In this document: piece after piece, positions 38,925 to 47,045 of the stretch
How the letters are laid out: every line of letters starts with the position of its first letter
Position numbering within the stretch: the stretch's first letter is position 1
NCBI RefSeq assembly: GCF_025822245.1
Contig: NZ_JACKTL010000056.1
Coordinates: 62,001 to 126,000 of the forward strand
Direction of reading: 5' to 3'
DNA: 64,000 bases
Source of the DNA: Mycolicibacterium hodleri
Lineage (GTDB): Bacteria > Actinomycetota > Actinomycetes > Mycobacteriales > Mycobacteriaceae
Position numbers and translations under genes: made by a program
The notes under the pieces: generated by a model
Seen by the model: only the letters and a program-made list of their open reading frames with translations
Told to the model about the DNA's origin: nothing
The model's database searches: none

Positions 38925-41018
38925 GTGACCACAACGGAAGAGATTTCCGCCCTCACCCGCCCCCACCACCCCGAAGACTGGGCTGACGTCGACTCGGTCG
39001 CCGTCGACACGGTTCGGGTCTTGGCGGCGGATGCCGTACAGAAGGTCGGAAACGGCCATCCCGGCACCGCAATGAGCTTGGCGCCGTTGGCGTACACGCT
39101 GTTCCAGCGTCAGATGCGGCACGACCCGTCCGACGTCCACTGGCTGGGCCGGGATCGGTTCATCCTGTCCTGCGGCCACAGCAGCCTGACGCTCTACATC
39201 CAGCTGTACCTCGGCGGATTCGGGCTCGAGCTCTCCGACATCGAGTCGCTGCGCACCTGGAAGTCGAAGACCCCGGGCCACCCGGAGTTCCGCCACACCA
39301 AGGGCGTCGAGATCACCACCGGTCCCCTGGGCCAGGGCCTCGCCTCGGCCGTGGGCATGGCGATGGCCGCCCGCTTCGAGCGCGGTCTGTTCGACCCCGA
39401 CGCGGCGCCGGGAACCAGCCCGTTCGACCACTTCATCTACGTGATCGCCTCCGACGGCGACATGGAAGAGGGCGTCACCAGCGAGGCCAGCTCGCTCGCC
39501 GGCACCCAGCAGCTCGGCAACCTGATCGTGTTCTACGACCACAACCAGATCTCGATCGAGCACGACACCAACATCGCGCTCTCGGAGGACGTTCCGGCCC
39601 GGTACCGCGCCTACGGCTGGCACGTCCAGGAGGTCGAGGGCGGCGAGAACGTCACCGGCATCGAGGAGGCCATCAAGGCCGCCAAGTCGGTCACCGACAA
39701 GCCGTCCTTCATCTCGGTGCGCACGATCATCGGCTATCCCGCCCCCACCAAGATGAACACCGGCGGGGTGCACGGCTCGGCGCTCGGCGACGAGGAAGTG
39801 GCCGCCACCAAGAAGATCCTCGGCTTCGACCCCGAGAAGAAGTTCGAGGTCCGCGACGAGGTCATCGAGCACACCCGCAAGCTGGTCGACCGGGGCCGGG
39901 AAGCCCACGAGAAGTGGCAGCCCGAGTTCGACGCCTGGGCCGAGCGCGAGCCCGAGCGCAAGAAACTGCTCGACCGCCTCACCGCCGAGGAGCTGCCCGA
40001 CGGCTGGGACGCCGACATCACGTACTGGGAGCCGGGTTCCAAGGCGGTCGCCACCCGCGCCGCATTCGGCCAGGTGCTCAACGACGTGGCGCCGCACCTG
40101 CCCGAGTTGTGGGGCGGCTCGGCCGACCTGGCGGGCAGCAACAACACGACCATCAAGGACGCGAAGTCGTTCGGGCCGCCGTCGATCTCCACCGAGGACT
40201 TCACCGCCGACTGGTTTGGCCGCGTGCTGCACTTCGGCATCCGCGAGCACGCCATGGGGTCGATCCTGTCCGGCATCGTGCTGCACGGTCCGACCCGCGC
40301 ATTTGGCGGGACGTTCCTGCAGTTCTCCGACTACATGCGCCCCGCGGTGCGGCTGGCGTCGCTGATGGACATCGACACGATCTACATCTGGACCCACGAC
40401 TCGATCGGGCTCGGTGAGGACGGACCGACGCACCAGCCGATCGAGCACCTTGCCGCGCTTCGGGCGATCCCCAACCTGTCGGTGGTGCGGCCGGGAGACC
40501 CCAACGAGACGGCGTACGCGTGGCGCAGCATCGTCGCGCGTGGCAACGGCAGCGGCCCGGTCGGTTTCATCCTGACCCGGCAGGGCATCCCGGTACTGGA
40601 GGGCACGAGCTTCGAAGGGGTGAGCAAGGGCGGTTACGTCCTCGGCGGCGGTACGCCTGCCGACGACGCCGACGTCATCATCATCGGCACCGGTTCGGAG
40701 CTGCAGTTGGCGGTGGAGGCGAAGAAGTTGTTGGCGGAGAAGGACATCACCGCCTACGTCGTCTCGATGCCCTGCGTCGAGTGGTTCGAGAGCCAGCCGA
40801 AGGAGTACCGCGACAGCGTGCTGCCCCCCGAGGTGTCGGCACGGGTCGCGGTCGAGGCCGCGGTGGCGCAGAGCTGGCACAAGCTGGTGGGTGACACCGG
40901 TGAGATCGTCTCCATCGAGCACTACGGCGAGTCGGCGGACGACAAGACGTTGTTCCGCGAGTTCGGCTTCACGGCGGAAGCCGTGGCGGCCGCTGCTGAA
41001 CGATCACTAGACAACTAG
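38925..41018 (+). CDS. tkt: transketolase
   Basis: 697 residues. Thiamine-diphosphate enzyme that moves two-carbon units in the pentose-phosphate pathway. Family motifs: GNGHPGTAMSLAPLAY near 42-57, the ThDP motif GDGDMEEGV ... NLIVFYDHNQ near 175-210, and HDSIGLGEDGPTHQPIEHL near 490. GTG start with GAGGAG 7 bases before. First gene of tkt-tal-zwf-opcA-pgl. Confidence 0.98.
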   Translation: MTTTEEISALTRPHHPEDWADVDSVAVDTVRVLAADAVQKVGNGHPGTAMSLAPLAYTLFQRQMRHDPSDVHWLGRDRFILSCGHSSLTLYIQLYLGGFGLELSDIESLRTWKSKTPGHPEFRHTKGVEITTGPLGQGLASAVGMAMAARFERGLFDPDAAPGTSPFDHFIYVIASDGDMEEGVTSEASSLAGTQQLGNLIVFYDHNQISIEHDTNIALSEDVPARYRAYGWHVQEVEGGENVTGIEEAIKAAKSVTDKPSFISVRTIIGYPAPTKMNTGGVHGSALGDEEVAATKKILGFDPEKKFEVRDEVIEHTRKLVDRGREAHEKWQPEFDAWAEREPERKKLLDRLTAEELPDGWDADITYWEPGSKAVATRAAFGQVLNDVAPHLPELWGGSADLAGSNNTTIKDAKSFGPPSISTEDFTADWFGRVLHFGIREHAMGSILSGIVLHGPTRAFGGTFLQFSDYMRPAVRLASLMDIDTIYIWTHDSIGLGEDGPTHQPIEHLAALRAIPNLSVVRPGDPNETAYAWRSIVARGNGSGPVGFILTRQGIPVLEGTSFEGVSKGGYVLGGGTPADDADVIIIGTGSELQLAVEAKKLLAEKDITAYVVSMPCVEWFESQPKEYRDSVLPPEVSARVAVEAAVAQSWHKLVGDTGEIVSIEHYGESADDKTLFREFGFTAEAVAAAAERSLDN

Positions 41019-41026
41019 GAGCACAC

Positions 41027-42145
41027 ATGACTCAGAACCCGAACCTGGCGGCGCTCAGCGCCGAAGGCGTGTCCGTATGGCTCGACGACCTCTCGCGTGA
41101 GCGGCTGCAGACCGGAAACCTGCAGACCCTCATCGACACGAAGAGCGTCGTCGGCGTCACCACCAACCCGTCGATCTTCCAGGCCGCGCTGTCCAAGGGC
41201 GACGCGTACGACGCACAGATCGCCGAACTGGCCGAACGGGGCGCCGACGTCGAGGCCACCATCCGCACGGTGACCACCGACGACGTCCGCAACGCCTGTG
41301 ACCTGCTGGCCAAGACCTATGAGGCCAGCGACGGCGTCGACGGTCGGGTGTCTATCGAGGTCGACCCGCGGATGGCCCGCGACGCCGACAAGACGATCGC
41401 CCAGGCGATCGAGCTGTGGAAGATCGTCGACCGGCCGAACCTGCTGATCAAGATCCCCGCCACCGAGCAGGGTCTGCCTGCGATCACCGCGGTGATCGCC
41501 GAGGGCATCTCGGTCAACGTCACGCTGATCTTCTCGGTGGAGCGCCACCGGCTGGTCATGGACGCCTACCTCGAGGGCCTGGAGAAGGCGAAGGAGGCCG
41601 GGCACGACCTCTCCAAGATCCACTCGGTGGCGTCGTTCTTCGTCTCCCGGGTGGACTCCGAGATCGACTCGCGCCTGGAGGCCATCGGCTCCGACGAGGC
41701 CATGGAGTTGCGCGGGCAGGCCGGCGTGGCCAACGCCCGCCTGGCCTACGCCGCCTACCAGCAGGTGTTCGTCGGTGGCGAGCGGTTCGAGGCACTCGCG
41801 GCCGACGGTGCCCGCGTGCAGCGGCCGCTGTGGGCGTCGACCGGCGTCAAGAACCCGGACTACTCCGACACGCTCTACGTCACCGAGCTGGTCGCCAAGA
41901 ACACGGTCAACACCATGCCCGAGAAGACGATGGACGCCGTCGCCGACCACGGCGAGATCAAGGGCGACACCATCACCGGCACCTCCGGCGCCGCGCAGAT
42001 GCTGTTCGACCGGCTGGTGAACGTCGGCATCGACCTCACCGACGTCTTCCTCACCCTGGAGAACGAGGGCGTGGAGAAGTTCGAGAAGTCGTGGAGTGAG
42101 CTCATCGAGGCTACCCAGGAGCAGTTGGACCAGAAGAAGTCCTGA
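41027..42145 (+). CDS. tal: transaldolase
   Basis: 372 residues, the long actinobacterial form. VTTNPSIFQAAL near residue 40 and the Schiff-base Lys in NLLIKIPATEQGLPAI near 140 are present, and the C-terminal region LFDRLVNVGIDLTDVF is intact. Transfers dihydroxyacetone units. Lies 8 bases after tkt with GGAG before the ATG. Confidence 0.97.
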   Translation: MTQNPNLAALSAEGVSVWLDDLSRERLQTGNLQTLIDTKSVVGVTTNPSIFQAALSKGDAYDAQIAELAERGADVEATIRTVTTDDVRNACDLLAKTYEASDGVDGRVSIEVDPRMARDADKTIAQAIELWKIVDRPNLLIKIPATEQGLPAITAVIAEGISVNVTLIFSVERHRLVMDAYLEGLEKAKEAGHDLSKIHSVASFFVSRVDSEIDSRLEAIGSDEAMELRGQAGVANARLAYAAYQQVFVGGERFEALAADGARVQRPLWASTGVKNPDYSDTLYVTELVAKNTVNTMPEKTMDAVADHGEIKGDTITGTSGAAQMLFDRLVNVGIDLTDVFLTLENEGVEKFEKSWSELIEATQEQLDQKKS

Positions 42146-42146
42146 C

Positions 42147-43703
42147 TTGACTGGCACTGCAGTGGGCGACGAGTGGCAGAACCCGCTCCGCGACAAGCTC
42201 GACAAGCGCTTGCCGCGGATCGCGGGACCGTGTGCGGTGGTCATCTTCGGCGTCACCGGGGACCTGGCCACCAAGAAGCTGATGCCGGCGATCTACGACC
42301 TCGCCAACCGAGGTCTGTTGCCGCCCACCTTCTCGTTGATCGGGTTCGCCCGACGTGACTGGCAGGACGAGGACTTCGGCAACATCGTCCTCAAGGCGGT
42401 GCAGGCACACGCCAGAACCCCGTTCCGGCAAGAGGTCTGGGACCGGCTCAACGAGGGAATCCGGTTCGTTCAAGGCACCTTCGACGACGCCGACTCCTTC
42501 GCGCGGTTGAAGGAGACGCTGGAGAAGCTGGACGCCGAGCGCGGCACCGGCGGCAACCACGCCTTCTACCTGTCGATCCCGCCCAAGGCCTTCCCCACGG
42601 TGTGTGAGCAGCTGTCGACCTCCGGGTTGGCCCGACCCGAGGGTGACCGGTGGAGTCGGGTGGTCATCGAGAAGCCGTTCGGGCACGACCTGGAGAGCGC
42701 GCGCTCGCTCAACCGGGTCGTCAACAGCGTCTTCCCGGAGTCGTCGGTGTTCCGCATCGACCACTATCTGGGCAAGGAGACGGTCCAGAACATCCTGGCG
42801 CTGCGCTTCGCCAACCAGCTGTTCGACCCGATCTGGAACGCGCACTACGTCGACCACGTGCAGATCACCATGGCCGAGGACATCGGGCTCGGCGGTCGGG
42901 GTGGTTACTACGACGGCGTCGGTGCGGCCCGCGACGTCATCCAGAACCACCTGACTCAACTCCTGGCGCTGACCGCCATGGAGGAGCCGGTGAGCTTCAG
43001 TCCCGCGGAGTTGCAGTCCGAGAAGATCAAGGTGCTCTCGGCGACTCGGCTCGCAGAACCGTTGGACGACAACACGTCCCGCGGTCAGTACACGGAGGGT
43101 TGGCAGGGCGGCGAGAAGGTCGTCGGCCTGCTCCAGGAGGAGGGCTTCTCGCCGACCTCCACCACCGAGACCTACGCCGCCATCACCCTCGAGGTCGACA
43201 CTCGGCGGTGGGCCGGGGTGCCGTTCTACCTGCGCACGGGAAAGCGCTTGGGCCGCAGGGTTACCGAGATCGCCCTGGTGTTCAAGCGCGCTCCGCACCT
43301 ACCCTTCGACGCGACCATGACCGACGAGCTCGGCAAGAACGCGTTGGTGATCCGGGTGCAGCCGGACGAGGGCATCACGCTGCGCTTCGGATCCAAGGTG
43401 CCGGGGCACGCCATGGAGGTCCGTGACGTGAACATGGACTTCTCCTATGGCTCGGCGTTCGCCGAGGACTCCCCCGAGGCCTACGAACGGCTCATCCTCG
43501 ACGTCCTGCTCGGCGAGCCGTCTCTGTTCCCGGTGAACCAGGAGGTCGAATTGTCCTGGGCGATCCTCGATCCCGCGCTGACGCACTGGGCGTCCGTCGA
43601 CGCCAGGGGCGGCAAGCCCGACCCGTACGAATCAGGCGGCTGGGGCCCGGCGTCGGCATCGGAGATGCTCGCGCGGACCGGCCGGGAATGGCGGAGGCCC
43701 TAA
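42147..43703 (+). CDS. zwf: glucose-6-phosphate 1-dehydrogenase
   Basis: 518 residues from TTG 42147, chosen because AGAAG lies at proper distance and it is one base after the tal stop; GTG 42162 (513 residues) is nearly the length of M. tuberculosis Zwf2 and is the alternative. Rossmann motif VIFGVTGDLATKKLMPA near 25-45, active-site RIDHYLGKETVQNI near 205-218. It feeds NADPH production. OpcA, its assembly factor, follows directly. Confidence 0.96.
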   Translation: MTGTAVGDEWQNPLRDKLDKRLPRIAGPCAVVIFGVTGDLATKKLMPAIYDLANRGLLPPTFSLIGFARRDWQDEDFGNIVLKAVQAHARTPFRQEVWDRLNEGIRFVQGTFDDADSFARLKETLEKLDAERGTGGNHAFYLSIPPKAFPTVCEQLSTSGLARPEGDRWSRVVIEKPFGHDLESARSLNRVVNSVFPESSVFRIDHYLGKETVQNILALRFANQLFDPIWNAHYVDHVQITMAEDIGLGGRGGYYDGVGAARDVIQNHLTQLLALTAMEEPVSFSPAELQSEKIKVLSATRLAEPLDDNTSRGQYTEGWQGGEKVVGLLQEEGFSPTSTTETYAAITLEVDTRRWAGVPFYLRTGKRLGRRVTEIALVFKRAPHLPFDATMTDELGKNALVIRVQPDEGITLRFGSKVPGHAMEVRDVNMDFSYGSAFAEDSPEAYERLILDVLLGEPSLFPVNQEVELSWAILDPALTHWASVDARGGKPDPYESGGWGPASASEMLARTGREWRRP

Positions 43704-43704
43704 C

Positions 43705-44616
43705 GTGATCGTCGACCTGGAAGCCACCACCACCACGGCGGTCAACAAGAAGTTGGACGGACTGCGGGAAGAGGGCGGCGCGTTCACGATGGCGCGGGTC
43801 TTGACCCTCGTCATCGCACCCGACAGCGAGACCGTTCTCGAGGAGTCCATCGAGGCGGCCAACGCGGCCAGCCGCGAGCATCCCTGTCGGGTGATCGTGG
43901 TGCTTCCCGTGGACCGCGACGCCACCGACGCCAAGCTGGACGCCCAGATCCGCGTCGGCCACGATGCGGGCGCCGGTGAGGTCGTCGTGCTCAAGTTGCA
44001 CGGCCCCCTGGCGGTGCACGCCAGCAGCGTCGTGACGCCGTTCCTGCTGCCCGACACCCCGGTGGTGGCCTGGTGGCCGGACCTGGCGCCGCGGGTACCG
44101 GCTCAGGACCCGTTGGGCCAGTTGGCCATTCGACGCATTACCGATGCCACCTACGGCGACGACCCGTTGGCCTGCATCAAGAGCAGGCTCGAGGGTTACA
44201 CCCCCGGCGACACCGATCTGGCCTGGAGCCGGATCACGTACTGGCGGGCCATGCTCACCTCGGCTCTGGATCAGGGTCCGCACGAGGACATCCAGTCCGC
44301 CGTGGTCTCCGGACGCAAGGAGGAGCCAGCGCTCGACATCCTCGCCGGCTGGCTCGCCAGCCGGATCGACGGTCCGGTGCAACGGGCGGTCGGGGAACTG
44401 AAGGTCGAGCTGGTCCGCAAGAGCGAGACGATCACGCTCAGCCGACCGCAGGAGGGGGTCACTGCCACCCTGTCCCGCACCGCCAAGCCCGAGGCGAAAC
44501 TTCCGTTGGCGCGCAGGGAGACCCGCGATTGCCTGGCGGAGGACTTGCGCAGGCTCGACGCCGACGAGATCTACTTGGCGGCGCTGAAGGGAATCGCCGA
44601 GGTGGAGTATGTCTGA
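43705..44616 (+). CDS. opcA: glucose-6-phosphate dehydrogenase assembly protein OpcA
   Basis: 303 residues, full-length OpcA family (starts MIVDLEATTTTAVNKKLDGL, with the conserved PDTPVVAWWPDLAP near 115). In cyanobacteria and actinobacteria OpcA is needed for the active oligomeric G6PDH. GTG start one base after the zwf stop; 8-base overlap with pgl. Confidence 0.95.
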   Translation: MIVDLEATTTTAVNKKLDGLREEGGAFTMARVLTLVIAPDSETVLEESIEAANAASREHPCRVIVVLPVDRDATDAKLDAQIRVGHDAGAGEVVVLKLHGPLAVHASSVVTPFLLPDTPVVAWWPDLAPRVPAQDPLGQLAIRRITDATYGDDPLACIKSRLEGYTPGDTDLAWSRITYWRAMLTSALDQGPHEDIQSAVVSGRKEEPALDILAGWLASRIDGPVQRAVGELKVELVRKSETITLSRPQEGVTATLSRTAKPEAKLPLARRETRDCLAEDLRRLDADEIYLAALKGIAEVEYV

Positions 44617-45349
44617 GACCGTGATCGAAACCTACGCCGACACCGACACACTGGTCGCCGCCGCGGGTGATCGGCTGGTCCTCGCGATCGTCGCCGCGAT
44701 CGCCGAACGCGACGCCGCCTACGTCGTCCTGACCGGTGGCGGTACCGGCATCAAGCTGCTCAAGCACCTCGGCGACCACGACGAGGCGATCGAGTGGTCG
44801 AAGGTGCACCTGTTCTGGGGCGACGAGCGCTACGTCTCCGCCGATGACGACGAGCGCAACGACAAGCAGGCGCGGGAAGCGCTGCTGGACCACGTCTCCA
44901 TTCCGGCGGCCAACGTGCACGCGATGCCCGCCAGCGACGGCGAGTTCGGCGACGACGTGGACGCCGCCGCGCTGGCCTACGAGCAGGTGCTGGCCGCGAA
45001 TGCCCCCGCCGGCTCCCCGACGCCGGCCTTCGACGTGCACCTGCTCGGCATGGGCGGTGAAGGACACGTCAACTCGCTCTTCCCGCACTCCGAGGCGACC
45101 GCGGAGACCGAGCGAATGGTGTTGGGCGTCACCGACTCCCCCAAACCCCCGCCGGTGCGGATCACCCTGACGCTGCCCGCCGTCGCACGCTCCCGCGAGG
45201 TGTGGCTGGTGGTGTCGGGGTCGGAGAAGGCCGACGCGGTGGCCGCGGCGGTGGGCGGCGCGGCGGCCGACGACGTGCCCGCGGCGGGCGCGCTCGGCCG
45301 CGACGCCACGGTGTGGCTGCTCGACGAAGCGGCCGCGGCGAAGCTGTAG
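44609..45349 (+). CDS. pgl: 6-phosphogluconolactonase
   Basis: 246 residues (NagB/DevB family). LTGGGTGIKLLKHL near 39-52 and LGMGGEGHVNSLFPHS near 143-158 with the catalytic His are visible. Hydrolyses 6-phosphogluconolactone, the G6PDH product. Its start overlaps opcA by 8 bases. In M. tuberculosis the orthologue is called devB (Rv1445c). Confidence 0.96.
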   Translation: MSETVIETYADTDTLVAAAGDRLVLAIVAAIAERDAAYVVLTGGGTGIKLLKHLGDHDEAIEWSKVHLFWGDERYVSADDDERNDKQAREALLDHVSIPAANVHAMPASDGEFGDDVDAAALAYEQVLAANAPAGSPTPAFDVHLLGMGGEGHVNSLFPHSEATAETERMVLGVTDSPKPPPVRITLTLPAVARSREVWLVVSGSEKADAVAAAVGGAAADDVPAAGALGRDATVWLLDEAAAAKL

Positions 45350-45369
45350 CTGCCCCCATACTGACTGCC

Positions 45370-45747
45370 ATGGCAGACAAGGGCGACGGCCGTCGACGGC
45401 AGGCACCGGCACGACAACGCATCAGGACGTTGACGCACGCCGCGTTGAACGCCGACGCCACCGTCGAGCAGGTGGAGGCGATCCTGGCCGACCTCGGCCA
45501 GACGCTCGCCGACCTCGACTCGTCGACCAGCAGCCTGGACGTCACCCTCGAGCGCTTCAACGCCACCATCACCCGCATCGACGAACTCGCGCCCCGGCTG
45601 TTTGGCGTGGTCGACCGTCTGGAGGCCATCGTCGGCCGGGTCGAACGCATCGTCAGCGTCGGCGAGTCCGTGGTGGCGCCGTTGGCGGCGACCGAGCACG
45701 CGGTGCGGGGCGCGCTCAACGCAGTGCGCAAGAGCGCCGGTCTGTAG
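45370..45747 (+). CDS. coiled-coil conserved hypothetical protein (Rv1444c type)
   Basis: 125 residues from ATG 45370. A basic, Arg/Gln-rich N-terminus (about 1-22) precedes a long amphipathic helical region with clear heptad spacing (VEQVEAILADLGQTLADLD, then RVERIV), suggesting a coiled coil or membrane-surface helix. No catalytic motif. It follows pgl by 20 bases and is probably the tail of the operon. Longer frames from 45202 are shadows of pgl. Confidence 0.75.
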   Translation: MADKGDGRRRQAPARQRIRTLTHAALNADATVEQVEAILADLGQTLADLDSSTSSLDVTLERFNATITRIDELAPRLFGVVDRLEAIVGRVERIVSVGESVVAPLAATEHAVRGALNAVRKSAGL

Positions 45748-45755
45748 AGGGCGAC

Positions 45756-47045
45756 GTGCCCGGACCACTCGAGGTCCTCCCGGTGGCCGACGGCGTCGGT
45801 CTGCCGTGGGACGTGCCGGTCGTCGACGCGGTGGCCGTCGTGGCCGAGGCCCGCGCGACGTACGGGGATTCCTTCGTGGTGCGCAGCGGCGGGCGCGACC
45901 ATCTGTTCACGTTCTCGCCGACCGGCGTCGAGTCGTTCTACGCACTGCCCGAGGAGTCGGCCAGCAAGGGTGTCGCCGACTACCTGATGTTGCGGCGCAA
46001 ACTGCCCGACGAGGTGTTCGTGGGCCGGCGAATGCTGCCGGACTCGTTGTTCCGGCGCGACGACGTCTCGTCCCATCTGGCCCATCTGAACCACGCCCTC
46101 GACGTGACGGAGGCCGAACTGGGCGAGCGGGGCTCGGTCGAGCTGTTCGCCCTGACGCGGCGGCTGGGTCACCGGATGGGGTTGGCGTCGTGGGCGGGGC
46201 CGGGCTGCGCCGACGGTGACATCTTCGAGCGGTTGGTGCGCGCGTTCGACGTCCTCGACGGGTCGGAGGCGTTCGTGCACCCCGACGCGATGGCGGCGGT
46301 GGCCGCCTCGGGCAAGGTGGTCGAGCGCGCGGCGCTCGACGAGATCGCCGACGTCGTGGGAGATGCTGCGCGGCAGGTCGATTCGGGAGACTCGCAGGAC
46401 GACGGGCTGTTCGGCCGGATCGTCGCGGCGTGGGCGGCGGAGCCGACGCCCGTACGCCACCGCGGCATCGCGATGGACGTCGCGCTGATTCACGTCGCCT
46501 CGATGTCGAACCTGATGGCCGCGCTGGGCTGGGCACTCGTCGACCTCGTCGAGCACCCCGACGCGGCGCGCCTCGTCGCCGCCGGTGACGCCGAGCTCGC
46601 CCAGCGCTGCGCGTTGGAGAGCACCCGGCTGGCGCAACGCTCGATCATGGCGCGCACCGTGCTGAAGCCGGTCGCCTTCGACACCGGTGCCGGTGTCGTC
46701 GACGTGCCTGCGGGCTGGACGATCGCCACCCTGCTTCCGTTGCTCAACACCTCGGCCGCTCCCGGGCTGCGGAGCTGGGATCCGGGCCGGTGGCACCGGT
46801 ACCGACTGACCGACGCGACCGCGTTGGCGTCGCCGATGCTGGTGACCGCCTTCGGGCACGGCAGGCACTCGTGCCCGGCGCAGCCGTTCTCGCTGGCGGC
46901 GATGACCATGGCGACGACCCGCCTGCTCGCCCGTTACGACATGACGCCGGGGTGGGACCGGTATCCACGTCCGGTGCCCGCGCAGATCGGTGGCGTCGCC
47001 CGGTCGGCGGACCCTTGTCGGGTCGACTACCGGGCGCTGGCCTAG
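45756..47045 (+). CDS. atypical cytochrome P450
   Basis: 429 residues. P450 signatures are partly present: ExxR as ESTR (288-291) and the heme-Cys loop FGHGRHSCPA (366-375, Cys373), with the usual final Gly replaced by Ala. The I-helix near 243-258 reads LIHVASMSNLMAAL and lacks the AGx(D/E)T oxygen-activation pair. The N-terminus has no membrane anchor. Overall it resembles CYP51/CYP120-like sequences. Substrate unknown, and it may be a non-monooxygenase P450. Starts 8 bases after the coiled-coil gene; its stop overlaps that of ppc. Confidence 0.82.
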   Translation: MPGPLEVLPVADGVGLPWDVPVVDAVAVVAEARATYGDSFVVRSGGRDHLFTFSPTGVESFYALPEESASKGVADYLMLRRKLPDEVFVGRRMLPDSLFRRDDVSSHLAHLNHALDVTEAELGERGSVELFALTRRLGHRMGLASWAGPGCADGDIFERLVRAFDVLDGSEAFVHPDAMAAVAASGKVVERAALDEIADVVGDAARQVDSGDSQDDGLFGRIVAAWAAEPTPVRHRGIAMDVALIHVASMSNLMAALGWALVDLVEHPDAARLVAAGDAELAQRCALESTRLAQRSIMARTVLKPVAFDTGAGVVDVPAGWTIATLLPLLNTSAAPGLRSWDPGRWHRYRLTDATALASPMLVTAFGHGRHSCPAQPFSLAAMTMATTRLLARYDMTPGWDRYPRPVPAQIGGVARSADPCRVDYRALA

